From Roseiarcus sp035500275 (GTDB lineage Bacteria; Pseudomonadota; Alphaproteobacteria; Rhizobiales; Beijerinckiaceae), in contig DATJXI010000158.1 in the NCBI GenBank assembly GCA_035500275.1, positions 1 through 6,870 of the forward strand: 6,870 nucleotides of DNA, written 5' to 3'. This document shows positions 1 to 4,888 of this stretch, piece by piece. Below the pieces are notes generated by a model that ran no database searches, was not told where the DNA came from, and saw only the letters and a list, made by a program, of their open reading frames with translations. The number at the start of each line of letters is the position of its first letter. The first letter of the stretch is position 1. The translations under genes were made by a program, and so were the position numbers.

Positions 1-160
1 CCAGGATCATCAGCGTCGCCCAGACCCACCCCATTGTCCGATGCGCGATCGTTCCCTTGGGCGCAGCCAACTGGGCTGCGCCCAGCCCGAGCGCCGGCAG
101 CGCAAACAGGGCGTGAAACTGGATCACCGCCGGGGCTTCGAGAAGCGGCGCGAGGGTCAC
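1..160 (-). CDS. DUF2306 family membrane protein, N-terminal part (cut by window edge)
   Basis: Only the first 53 codons are inside the window. The protein begins VTLAPLLEAPAVIQFHA. A hydrophobic segment covers about residues 12-33, followed by the loop APKGTIAHRTMGWVW (33-47), where a second hydrophobic segment begins. The pattern of an early histidine inside the first helix (H16) and an HRTxGWxW loop is what I recall from DUF2306 (YozB-like) predicted inner-membrane proteins, whose function is unknown. I chose GTG at 158-160 because AGGA (minus strand, 169-172) lies 8 bases upstream and because relatives start with a similar short (M/V)TLAPLL peptide. An in-frame ATG at 200-202 would add 14 residues but has no visible ribosome binding site. 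The missing C-terminus prevents any check of total length or helix number. The family call is fairly secure; the role is unknown. Confidence 0.72.
   Translation of the reverse strand, partial: MTLAPLLEAPAVIQFHALFALPALGLGAAQLAAPKGTIAHRTMGWVWATLMIL
58..84. repeat. Perfect 11-bp inverted repeat inside the DUF2306 gene
   Basis: TGGGCGCAGCC (58-68) and GGCTGCGCCCA (74-84) are exact reverse complements separated by 5 bases. The arms encode the residues around GLGAAQLAAPK in the partial DUF2306 gene, where Gly, Ala and Pro codons from a GC-rich genome can build such a hairpin by chance. It would form a stable stem in mRNA. No T-tract follows on either strand, so it does not look like a terminator. 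Confidence 0.5.
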
Positions 161-244
161 GGACAAAGTCCTCAGGCGCGAAGCAAAGCGGATTTGTAGC
201 ATTTGCAGGCGCGAGACGGGAGCCGCCCCGGAAATCGCCGCCCG

Positions 245-601
245 CTACTCGAGCGCGCCCAGAATGCGCCGGACGTCCGCGAGCGCCTTCTCGCAGCCGG
301 CTTTGTCTCCGGCCGCGTCCGCCTTGCGGGCGGCTTGCATGTCGTTCTGGACCGCTTCCGCATCGGCGTCGGAGAGATCGCCGAGTTTGCCCTCAGCGGC
401 CGCAATGGAGCCGGGCGTCGGCTGCCGATGCAACTGCGCGCCTACCGACTGCCCGCCGGTTTTGCCTCGCGCTGCGGCGGCGTAGAGCCTTTGATTGATC
501 GCGTCCTGCGCCTTGTACAGCTCGTCCGCGCAGGGTCCGGCGTGAGCGGCCGACGTGACGAGCGCCGCGGCCCCCAACATCAGCGCGTATCGAAGGGCCA
601 T
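245..601 (-). CDS. Small exported protein of unknown function
   Basis: The product has 118 residues with a clear Sec signal peptide: MALRYALMLGAAALVTSAAHA, then a likely cleavage after A21 (AHA|GP). The mature part, about 97 residues, is rich in Ala, Asp, Glu and Lys and looks almost entirely helical. It has exactly two cysteines, C24 just after the cleavage site and C103 near the C-terminus (GDKAGCEKAL), which could form a disulfide in the periplasm. I recall similar small exported proteins in Bradyrhizobium-like genomes with the C-terminal pattern AAGDxxxCExALxxVRR, none with a known job. The start is supported by AAGGGG (minus strand, 609-614) 7 bases before the ATG. It lies 84 bases upstream of the DUF2306 start, same strand, and 95 bases downstream of the Rieske gene. 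A real gene; function not assignable. Confidence 0.85.
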   Translation of the reverse strand: MALRYALMLGAAALVTSAAHAGPCADELYKAQDAINQRLYAAAARGKTGGQSVGAQLHRQPTPGSIAAAEGKLGDLSDADAEAVQNDMQAARKADAAGDKAGCEKALADVRRILGALE

Positions 602-696
602 GACCGCACCCCTTTTTCCGGAATTTCTTTAGACGCCAATTGCAGCCTTTGCGCACTCGTTGGTCAATAGGCTTCGCACAGCATTCGGCATATATT

Positions 697-1710
697 TCAC
701 CTTGGAATCTCATGCTCCCCGTGCGCCTCGAAGAGCGCGTTCAGCCGCTGGCGCATGAGCATGCCCGGCCGGTCGGACGGCATGTGCATTTCGAGCTTGC
801 GGCTCATGTCGACGATCGCGTCGGGGTCCGTTGATTCGAGGATTTCCCTGTCCTCCTCGATGATCGCGCGGTCCCAGGCGCGCAGCTCCTCAGTCGAGCA
901 GTCCTCCTCGCGGTCGTTGCGGAACAGGATCTGCACGAGCTGGATCGAGCCGTCGTCGATCGGGGTGGCCGAGTTGAAGATGACGTGGCGCAGGCCCGAG
1001 GGATATTCCATGTCCATCGTGCGGCAGAACGGCATGTACCAGTGGTTGCGCATCTTTCGCTTGGTCCACGGCTCCGTCGTTCCCGTCACGCGCGCGGCCG
1101 GCGGCGGATTCTTCACCGGAACGATCGTCTCGGCGACGAAGCCATAGGGCGTCTCGGTCAATTCATACTTCTCCGGCTTCGGCTGGTCGACGTCGCCGAA
1201 CGTCCCTTTGTGGACGAATGAGAAATGCGAGTTGTCGAACGAATTCTCCATCATGCGGAGCGCCGCGCAGTTCCACCTCTCGTCGAACTGGTGGATGCGA
1301 CGAAAGGCCGCATCGGCCTCCTGCGGCAGGTCGGGAATGTCGATGAGCGGCTCGCCGAGGCAGACCCAGGCGTAGCCGTAGCGCTCCTTCGCGTGGAAGG
1401 CTTTCGCGCAGGCGTCCGGCACGGGGTGGTCGGGCGGGAATTGCGGGATTCTGACGAGCCGTCCGGTCCGGTCGTATTCCCAGCGGTGATAGCCGCACAC
1501 GATGTGCCCGCCCTGCGCCCAGCCCTTGGAGAGCCTGGCTGTGCGGTGTCGGCAGCGGTCCTCGAGCGCCGCCGGCGCGCCCTCGCCGTCGAGGAAGAGG
1601 ACGATGTTCTCGCCCATGAGGCCGAACGGCTTCGGGCCGTCGGCGAGCCTATCGAGCGGCAGCGTTGCATACCAGAAGTTGCGCAGGACGTTTTGTCGCG
1701 TGGTGAGCAT
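697..1710 (-). CDS. Rieske [2Fe-2S] non-heme iron oxygenase, alpha-subunit type
   Basis: A 337-residue oxygenase of the group that takes electrons from a separate reductase to hydroxylate or demethylate a substrate at a mononuclear iron. The N-terminal Rieske domain (about 10-120) has both cluster motifs, C53-R-H55 and C72-G-Y-H75, with 16 residues between H55 and C72. The catalytic domain has the iron motif N156-x2-D159-x2-H162-x4-H167 (NSFDNSHFSFVH); D287 in EEDREILES is the likely third ligand. Size and layout resemble the single-subunit PaO/vanillate-demethylase-like branch. The residue after H75 is Arg, where relatives usually have Gly (CxxHGW). No ferredoxin or reductase gene is nearby, so the electron partner and substrate cannot be inferred. 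The ATG at 1708-1710 fits remembered relatives starting MLTTRQ, although no strong ribosome binding site precedes it. Fold certain, substrate unknown. Confidence 0.93.
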   Translation of the reverse strand: MLTTRQNVLRNFWYATLPLDRLADGPKPFGLMGENIVLFLDGEGAPAALEDRCRHRTARLSKGWAQGGHIVCGYHRWEYDRTGRLVRIPQFPPDHPVPDACAKAFHAKERYGYAWVCLGEPLIDIPDLPQEADAAFRRIHQFDERWNCAALRMMENSFDNSHFSFVHKGTFGDVDQPKPEKYELTETPYGFVAETIVPVKNPPPAARVTGTTEPWTKRKMRNHWYMPFCRTMDMEYPSGLRHVIFNSATPIDDGSIQLVQILFRNDREEDCSTEELRAWDRAIIEEDREILESTDPDAIVDMSRKLEMHMPSDRPGMLMRQRLNALFEAHGEHEIPR

Positions 1711-1869
1711 GGGTTGAGTCTCGACGGATCAATGGCGGCCTAAAGGGCGTCGTGGTCGCACAACGCAAGCCTCGGGTCGTGCGTGAAGCGAAGCTTTGCT
1801 TGAAAGCCGCCCGGCGCGCGTGCGAGGATGGGATACTCATCAACGCCAGCCTGCCATTCGGGGGCCGCA
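1711..1869. promoter_or_regulatory. Divergent intergenic region between the Rieske gene and clpS
   Basis: These 159 bases must hold the promoters of the minus-strand oxygenase and the plus-strand clpS/reductase pair. I see no convincing -35/-10 pair. The one symmetrical element is AAGCGAAGCTTTGCTT at 1786-1801, a 16-base near-palindrome with one mismatched pair, placed near the middle of the gap. It could be an operator for either direction, but this is inference from symmetry and position only. Confidence 0.35.
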
Positions 1870-2175
1870 ATGAGCAAGATCGCCACTCAGGTGAGGACGA
1901 AGACGGAGACCAAGGTCGACCGTCCGCGCCTGCATAAGGTCCTGCTGTTCAACGACGACTACACGCCGCGCGACTTTGTCGTGCAGGTCTTGAAAGCGGT
2001 GTTCCGTCTTAACGAGGCGCAAGCGACCGCCGTCATGCTGACGGCGCACAAGAAGGGCGTTTGCGTCGTCGCCGTTCTCGCCAAGGACGTCGCCGAGACC
2101 AAAGCCGCGCGCGGAACCGAAGCCGGCGCCGCACGCGGCTACCCGTTGCGGTTCGCAACGGAGCCGGAAGAATAG
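1870..2175 (+). CDS. clpS: ATP-dependent Clp protease adaptor ClpS (second-type alphaproteobacterial paralogue)
   Basis: ClpS is a small cytoplasmic adaptor that carries proteins with N-end-rule residues to the ClpA unfoldase of ClpAP. The product has 101 residues: a charged flexible tail (1-18), then the core starting RLHKVLLFNDDYTP. The N-degron pocket residues are present: N28, D29, D30 and H60 (TAHKKG), each six positions before E. coli N34, D35, D36 and H66. The gatekeeper Met40 of E. coli aligns with Arg34 (YTPRDFV), as I recall for the ClpS2 paralogues of rhizobia, which suggests altered residue preference (inference). The C-terminus ends GYPLRFATEPEE, typical of that group. I chose ATG 1870 because relatives begin near MSK and the length is then normal; an upstream in-frame ATG at 1828 would add a non-conserved peptide. 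No clpA follows; instead the stop codon overlaps the reductase start, so the two are probably co-transcribed. Confidence 0.93.
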   Translation: MSKIATQVRTKTETKVDRPRLHKVLLFNDDYTPRDFVVQVLKAVFRLNEAQATAVMLTAHKKGVCVVAVLAKDVAETKAARGTEAGAARGYPLRFATEPEE

Positions 2176-3203
2176 TGGGCGGCTCGAAGATCCGCACGCG
2201 CAAGCTCGGCCGCACAGGGGTCGAACTGACGGAGCTTGGCCTCGGCACGGCGCCGCTCGGCGAGCTTTTCGTCAAAGTCGAGGACCAAGATTCGGACGCT
2301 GTCATCGCTTCGGCGTGGGACGGCGGCGTGCGCTACTTCGACACATCCCCGTGGTACGGGCGCGGGCTTTCGGAGCATCGGCTCGGGCGGATGCTTTACC
2401 GAAAGACGCGCGAGACTTATGTCCTCTCCACCAAAATCGGCCGGGTGCTGCGCCGGCCGCTCAACGCCGAGCCGATCAAGGACCAGTGGCTCGGGGGGCT
2501 CCAGTTCCAGCCGGTGTTCGACTATTCGTACGATGGCGTCATGCGCTCGTTCGAGGACAGCTTGCAGCGGCTCGCGATCAATTCGATCGACCTCCTGCTC
2601 ATTCACGATCTGGACGCCTGGGAGCACAAGCCCGCCGAGAAGCTCGCCGCCTACTTTCAGCAGCTCATCGCCAGCGGGTGGAGGGCGCTTATCGAATTGC
2701 GTGACGCCGGCGTCATCAAGGGGATCGGCGCCGGCCTCAACTCGATGGGGACGATCCCCCGCTTCCTCGACCTCTTCGATATCGACTTCTTCCTCCTTGC
2801 GATGCGCTACACGCTGCTCGAGCAGGATGTGCTCGACGAGGAATTTCCGAGATGCGCCGAGCAGGGCGCCGGCATCGTGATCGGCGGCGGCTATAGTTCA
2901 GGCATTCTTGCGACCGGGGCGATTCCTGGCGCCATGTACAATTACGCGCCCGCCCCGCAGCCGGTCCTGGACCGGGTCACGAAAATGGAGGCGGTTTGCA
3001 AGCGACACGGCGTCCCGCTGGCCGCGGCGGCGCTCCAGTTCCCGCTCGGCCATCCGATCGTCGCCTCGATCATTCCTGGCGCGGTGGCTTCGGCCCAGGT
3101 GGATCAAAACCTCGCCACCTTCCGGCATCCGATCCCGGCCGGGCTGTGGGCGGAGCTGAAACAGGAAAGGCTCATCCGAGCCGACGCGCCGACGCCGAAA
3201 TGA
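2175..3203 (+). CDS. Aldo/keto reductase (aldose 1-dehydrogenase-like)
   Basis: This 342-residue TIM-barrel NAD(P)(H)-dependent oxidoreductase starts at GTG 2175, one base inside the clpS stop (TAGTG), with GGAAG just upstream. The start is followed by the canonical first strand RKLGRTGVELTELGLGTAPLG. The catalytic tetrad is complete: D56 and Y61 (YFDTSPWYG), K87 (LSTKIGR) and H144 (LLLIHDLD). The motif SEHRLGRML follows the tyrosine, and the ASIIPGAVASAQVDQN region near the C-terminus matches the cofactor-phosphate loop area. Its length and the long insert after K87 (to about residue 118) are like the D-threo-aldose/L-fucose/pyridoxal dehydrogenase branch, so oxidation of a sugar or pyridoxal lactol is possible, but the substrate cannot be read from sequence. 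Coupling to clpS implies shared expression, not necessarily shared function. In-frame sequence upstream of 2175 lies within clpS and should not be used. Confidence 0.92.
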   Translation: MGGSKIRTRKLGRTGVELTELGLGTAPLGELFVKVEDQDSDAVIASAWDGGVRYFDTSPWYGRGLSEHRLGRMLYRKTRETYVLSTKIGRVLRRPLNAEPIKDQWLGGLQFQPVFDYSYDGVMRSFEDSLQRLAINSIDLLLIHDLDAWEHKPAEKLAAYFQQLIASGWRALIELRDAGVIKGIGAGLNSMGTIPRFLDLFDIDFFLLAMRYTLLEQDVLDEEFPRCAEQGAGIVIGGGYSSGILATGAIPGAMYNYAPAPQPVLDRVTKMEAVCKRHGVPLAAAALQFPLGHPIVASIIPGAVASAQVDQNLATFRHPIPAGLWAELKQERLIRADAPTPK

Positions 3204-3219
3204 CGCCTTCGGCCGGCGT
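3203..3219 (+). terminator. Weak stem-loop at the end of the aldo/keto reductase gene
   Basis: ACGCC (3203-3207) pairs with GGCGT (3215-3219) around a 7-base loop, starting on the last base of the reductase stop codon. There is no T-tract after it, so intrinsic termination is doubtful. Its position at the end of the clpS-reductase pair is the only other support. Confidence 0.25.
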
Positions 3220-3238
3220 AACATGACAAGATTAAGAC

Positions 3239-3252
3239 ACCTCACATGAGGT
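3239..3252. promoter_or_regulatory. Perfect 14-bp dyad upstream of the ParB-like gene
   Basis: ACCTCA (3239-3244) and TGAGGT (3247-3252) are exact inverted repeats with a 2-base spacer. It is 29 bases before the start codon of the exported ParB-like gene, in a comparatively AT-rich 77-base gap. The placement suits an operator; I do not recognise the protein that would bind it. Confidence 0.35.
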
Positions 3253-3280
3253 TCTCTAGTCTAGCGAGTGGAGCGGCGGC

Positions 3281-4045
3281 ATGATTGGACATCCGGGGAC
3301 ATCCACGTTTGCGTTCATCCTCGCCTTTTCCGTGTTTGCGACGCATTCCCGGGCGGAGGACTGCAGCGCCGCCACCCAGGCGGGGGCCGAATGCAAATGC
3401 AAGTTGAGCGATCTTAGACCGCTGCAAGGCGCGATTGGGCTCGCCGAGGTCAAGATCAAAGCCGATGACATCCGGAAAGATCCGGACGGCGAATGGAAAC
3501 ACTTGAAGAAGGACCCGATCAAAATCGTTCGGGGGCCGGGCGGAAAATTCTATGTGACAGACCATCACCACGGCGCCAGGGCATGGATGGAAGCTGGAAA
3601 GTCGAACGGCGAGGGCGCCTGCCTGCTGCAGTGCGACCTGAGCTCACTTGGGCCGGACAAATTCTGGGGCGCGCTCAAGGACCACAGATTGGCGCGCCTA
3701 AAGGACAAGGACGGCAAGGATATACAGCCAAGGGACCTGCCGACTTCGATCGGCGACCTGCCCGATGACCCCTATCGGAGCCTTGCCTATTTCGTTCGTG
3801 AGAAGCACGGCATTTGTCGATCTCTAATGAAGCAGAAAGAATTCGCGGAATTCGAGTGGGCTGACTGGTTTCGGGGCAAGGGCGATCCTCCGGCGGCGAA
3901 AGTTGAAGCCGCGCCGGACAGCTTTGTGGACACGGCGAAGAATCTCGCAGCCCAGTCGCCCAGCGACAGGCCGGACGGATTCCTGTCTCCGGGCGCAATA
4001 TGTCCCAAGGAAGAAAAAGTGGACCTGAAATGCCCCAGCCCCTGA
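3281..4045 (+). CDS. Exported ParB-like (ParBc_2 / ParB-Srx fold) protein
   Basis: The product has 254 residues. A signal peptide is visible (hydrophobic 9-20, likely cleavage SRA25|ED), so it acts outside the cytoplasm. Residues about 42-200 resemble the ParBc_2 'putative ParB-like nuclease' family: LRPLQGAIGLAEV (45-57), a strand ending KIVRGPGGKFYVTD, the histidine-rich signature D94-H95-H96-H97 with GARAW, and the C-terminal block LPDDPYRSLAYFVRE (160-174) plus FAEFEWADWFR. Eight cysteines (28, 38, 40, 114, 118, 179, 241, 251) lie in the mature part, an even number that suggests disulfides. About 55 residues after the domain look disordered. The signal peptide argues against a chromosome-partitioning role; nuclease activity is a family label, not shown here. 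GGAG (3270-3273) is 7 bases before the ATG. The codons look less GC-rich than those of neighbours, which may indicate transfer. It is a single-gene unit, and no immunity-like partner is recognisable nearby. Confidence 0.82.
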   Translation: MIGHPGTSTFAFILAFSVFATHSRAEDCSAATQAGAECKCKLSDLRPLQGAIGLAEVKIKADDIRKDPDGEWKHLKKDPIKIVRGPGGKFYVTDHHHGARAWMEAGKSNGEGACLLQCDLSSLGPDKFWGALKDHRLARLKDKDGKDIQPRDLPTSIGDLPDDPYRSLAYFVREKHGICRSLMKQKEFAEFEWADWFRGKGDPPAAKVEAAPDSFVDTAKNLAAQSPSDRPDGFLSPGAICPKEEKVDLKCPSP

Positions 4046-4060
4046 TTGGCGGTCAGCCAA
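4046..4060 (+). other. Small hairpin directly after the ParB-like stop codon
   Basis: TTGGC (4046-4050) and GCCAA (4056-4060) pair around GGTCA, starting on the first base after TGA. It is followed by AAGG rather than a T-run. It may slow transcription or protect the mRNA end, but it is short. Confidence 0.3.
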
Positions 4061-4134
4061 AAGGCGACACGGGGACCAGCGCCCCATCAAAGAGTTTGTA
4101 ACGTGTAGCGTGTCGATCGTGCCGTAGGGAGCTT

Positions 4135-4170
4135 GGCCTCGCGTCACGCTTGAGGACGGGGCGCGAGGCC
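4135..4170. terminator. Strong stem-loop between two convergent genes
   Basis: GGCCTCGCG (4135-4143) and CGCGAGGCC (4162-4170) are perfect 9-base complements, with a further U-G and C-G pair possible inside and a loop of about 14 bases. It sits in the 148-base gap where the plus-strand ParB-like gene and the minus-strand MCDYSL gene converge, so either transcript would fold it. No clear T-tract follows on either strand, so it may be a bidirectional terminator helped by Rho, or a barrier to read-through. Confidence 0.45.
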
Positions 4171-4193
4171 GATGAGCTACCGAGTGGTCTTCG

Positions 4194-4571
4194 TCAGTCG
4201 ACCGTCTCGGGCGTGCGCGCCTTCCTGGCGCCCTGGCGCTCCAGCAGCGTCGGAACATAGGCGCCGATGCCCGGCTGCAGGTCCTGCAGCGAGACGAAGC
4301 GCCCGTCAGCCAGACGCAGCCCGTCGCGATAGAGGCCGGTCTCACGCTGAGCGAAGATCGTCTCGACTTCCGCGCCGATCCTATAGGTGGCCTGCATGGC
4401 GACCGGAATGTCGGTCAGCACGACCTTGGTGTCGCACTGCACGCAAACCGGAATGCGCGGATCGCCCGGAGCGGCAAAGCCAATCGAGCCGCTCGGAAAA
4501 CGCGTCGTCACATAAAGCTCACCTTCCCTTGCGGGACGAGAACCATACATCTCCAAGGAATAGTCGCACAT
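4194..4571 (-). CDS. MCDYSL-type conserved protein of unknown function
   Basis: A 125-residue, probably cytoplasmic protein with no signal peptide or membrane segment. It opens MCDYSLEMYGSRPAREGE followed by VTTRFPSGSIGF. I recall this N-terminus (MCDYSL...SRPA...G...VTTRF) from a widespread alphaproteobacterial family with no known function. It has three cysteines: C2, C43 and C46, the last two as VCVQC. C2 plus a CxxC pair could bind a metal, but this is only inference. The central part (IPVAMQATYRIGAEVETIFAQ) and the block YRDGLRLADGRFVSLQDL look like beta strands of a compact domain. The start is strongly supported by AGGAGA (minus strand, 4577-4582) 5 bases before the ATG. It stands alone, convergent with the ParB-like gene and 317 bases downstream of the Memo-AMMECR1 gene. 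Confidence 0.82.
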   Translation of the reverse strand: MCDYSLEMYGSRPAREGELYVTTRFPSGSIGFAAPGDPRIPVCVQCDTKVVLTDIPVAMQATYRIGAEVETIFAQRETGLYRDGLRLADGRFVSLQDLQPGIGAYVPTLLERQGARKARTPETVD

Positions 4572-4634
4572 GACACTCTCCTGTCCGCTGCGCGCCCACC
4601 CAGCATCCGTTCGCCGGATCCGCCCCTAATTATG

Positions 4635-4650
4635 TGACTATGACTAGACT
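4635..4650. repeat. Tandem TGACTA repeat upstream of the MCDYSL gene
   Basis: TGACTA at 4635-4640 is repeated exactly at 4641-4646, and a third GACT follows at 4647-4650. The repeats lie 64-79 bases upstream of the MCDYSL start codon, in the AT-rich patch where its promoter is expected. They could be half-sites for a regulator or a chance microrepeat. Confidence 0.35.
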
Positions 4651-4764
4651 GGCATTTGGGCTTTATTAGGAACGGACGCCATCCGAAAGATTTCTGCTTT
4701 CAGCGCGACCGAGCCATTTGAACGCGCAACCTCTCAAGTTCCAGGCATGACGCCTTGCACCTCA

Positions 4765-4801
4765 ACGCGGCGCATTGGGGTTTGATCCTGGCGCGCCGCG
4801 T
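4765..4801. repeat. 9-bp inverted repeat with 19-base loop in the intergenic region
   Basis: ACGCGGCGC (4765-4773) and GCGCCGCGT (4793-4801) are exact reverse complements. No T-run follows on either strand and no gene ends nearby, so it is not an obvious terminator. It may be part of a small non-coding RNA, a protein-binding site, or chance in GC-rich DNA. Confidence 0.4.
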
Positions 4802-4888
4802 GCTGGATAACCCTCTTATAGCAATATTCGGGCCACGAAGTTAACAGCCGACCGGCGGCGGGGGCTCTTTATCCCCTGCTAAATTCTT

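Larger units (their letters stand above)
4572..4888. other. Gene-free intergenic region, 317 bases
   Basis: No credible coding sequence, tRNA or rRNA is found here. The left part must carry the minus-strand promoter of the MCDYSL gene; an AT-richer patch at about 4627-4672 is the most promoter-like segment. The middle has a long-loop inverted repeat (4765-4801). The right part, downstream of the Memo-AMMECR1 stop, has a short GC hairpin, GCCG (4847-4850) with CGGC (4856-4859), and a GGGG/CCCC pairing around 4861-4876. None has a T-tract, so the end of the Memo-AMMECR1 transcript is unclear. A second AT-rich patch (about 4806-4829) has no gene attached. Confidence 0.6.

Noticed and set aside
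161..202. ATG 200-202 as the DUF2306 start
   Set aside because: No ribosome binding site is visible, while GTG 158-160 has AGGA at 8 bases and matches the family's N-terminus.
34..498. Plus-strand open frame across the DUF2306 and small exported protein genes (154 codons)
   Set aside because: The product is Arg/Pro/Ser-rich without a domain and lies antisense to two better-supported genes with ribosome binding sites.
1225..1743. Plus-strand open frame opposite the Rieske gene (172 codons)
   Set aside because: The opposite strand encodes the intact Rieske cluster motifs; the product here has no recognisable domain.
1828..1869. Longer ClpS start at ATG 1828
   Set aside because: The added peptide is not part of the family and would lengthen the protein beyond the usual size.
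2061..2174. In-frame extension of the aldo/keto reductase into clpS
   Set aside because: The extra 38 residues are Arg-rich and unlike the family; GTG 2175 gives the normal N-terminus and a coupled start.
2139..2627. Minus-strand open frame opposite the aldo/keto reductase (162 codons)
   Set aside because: The catalytic tetrad residues are encoded on the plus strand; this frame is a shadow.
3281..4045. Chromosome-partitioning ParB for the ParB-like gene
   Set aside because: A signal peptide, many cysteines, no helix-turn-helix DNA-binding domain and no parA neighbour argue against it.
4780..4792. GTTTGATCCTGGC, identical to a stretch at the 5' end of bacterial 16S rRNA
   Set aside because: The match stops after 13 bases; flanking sequence is unlike 16S rRNA on both sides. 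A chance match.
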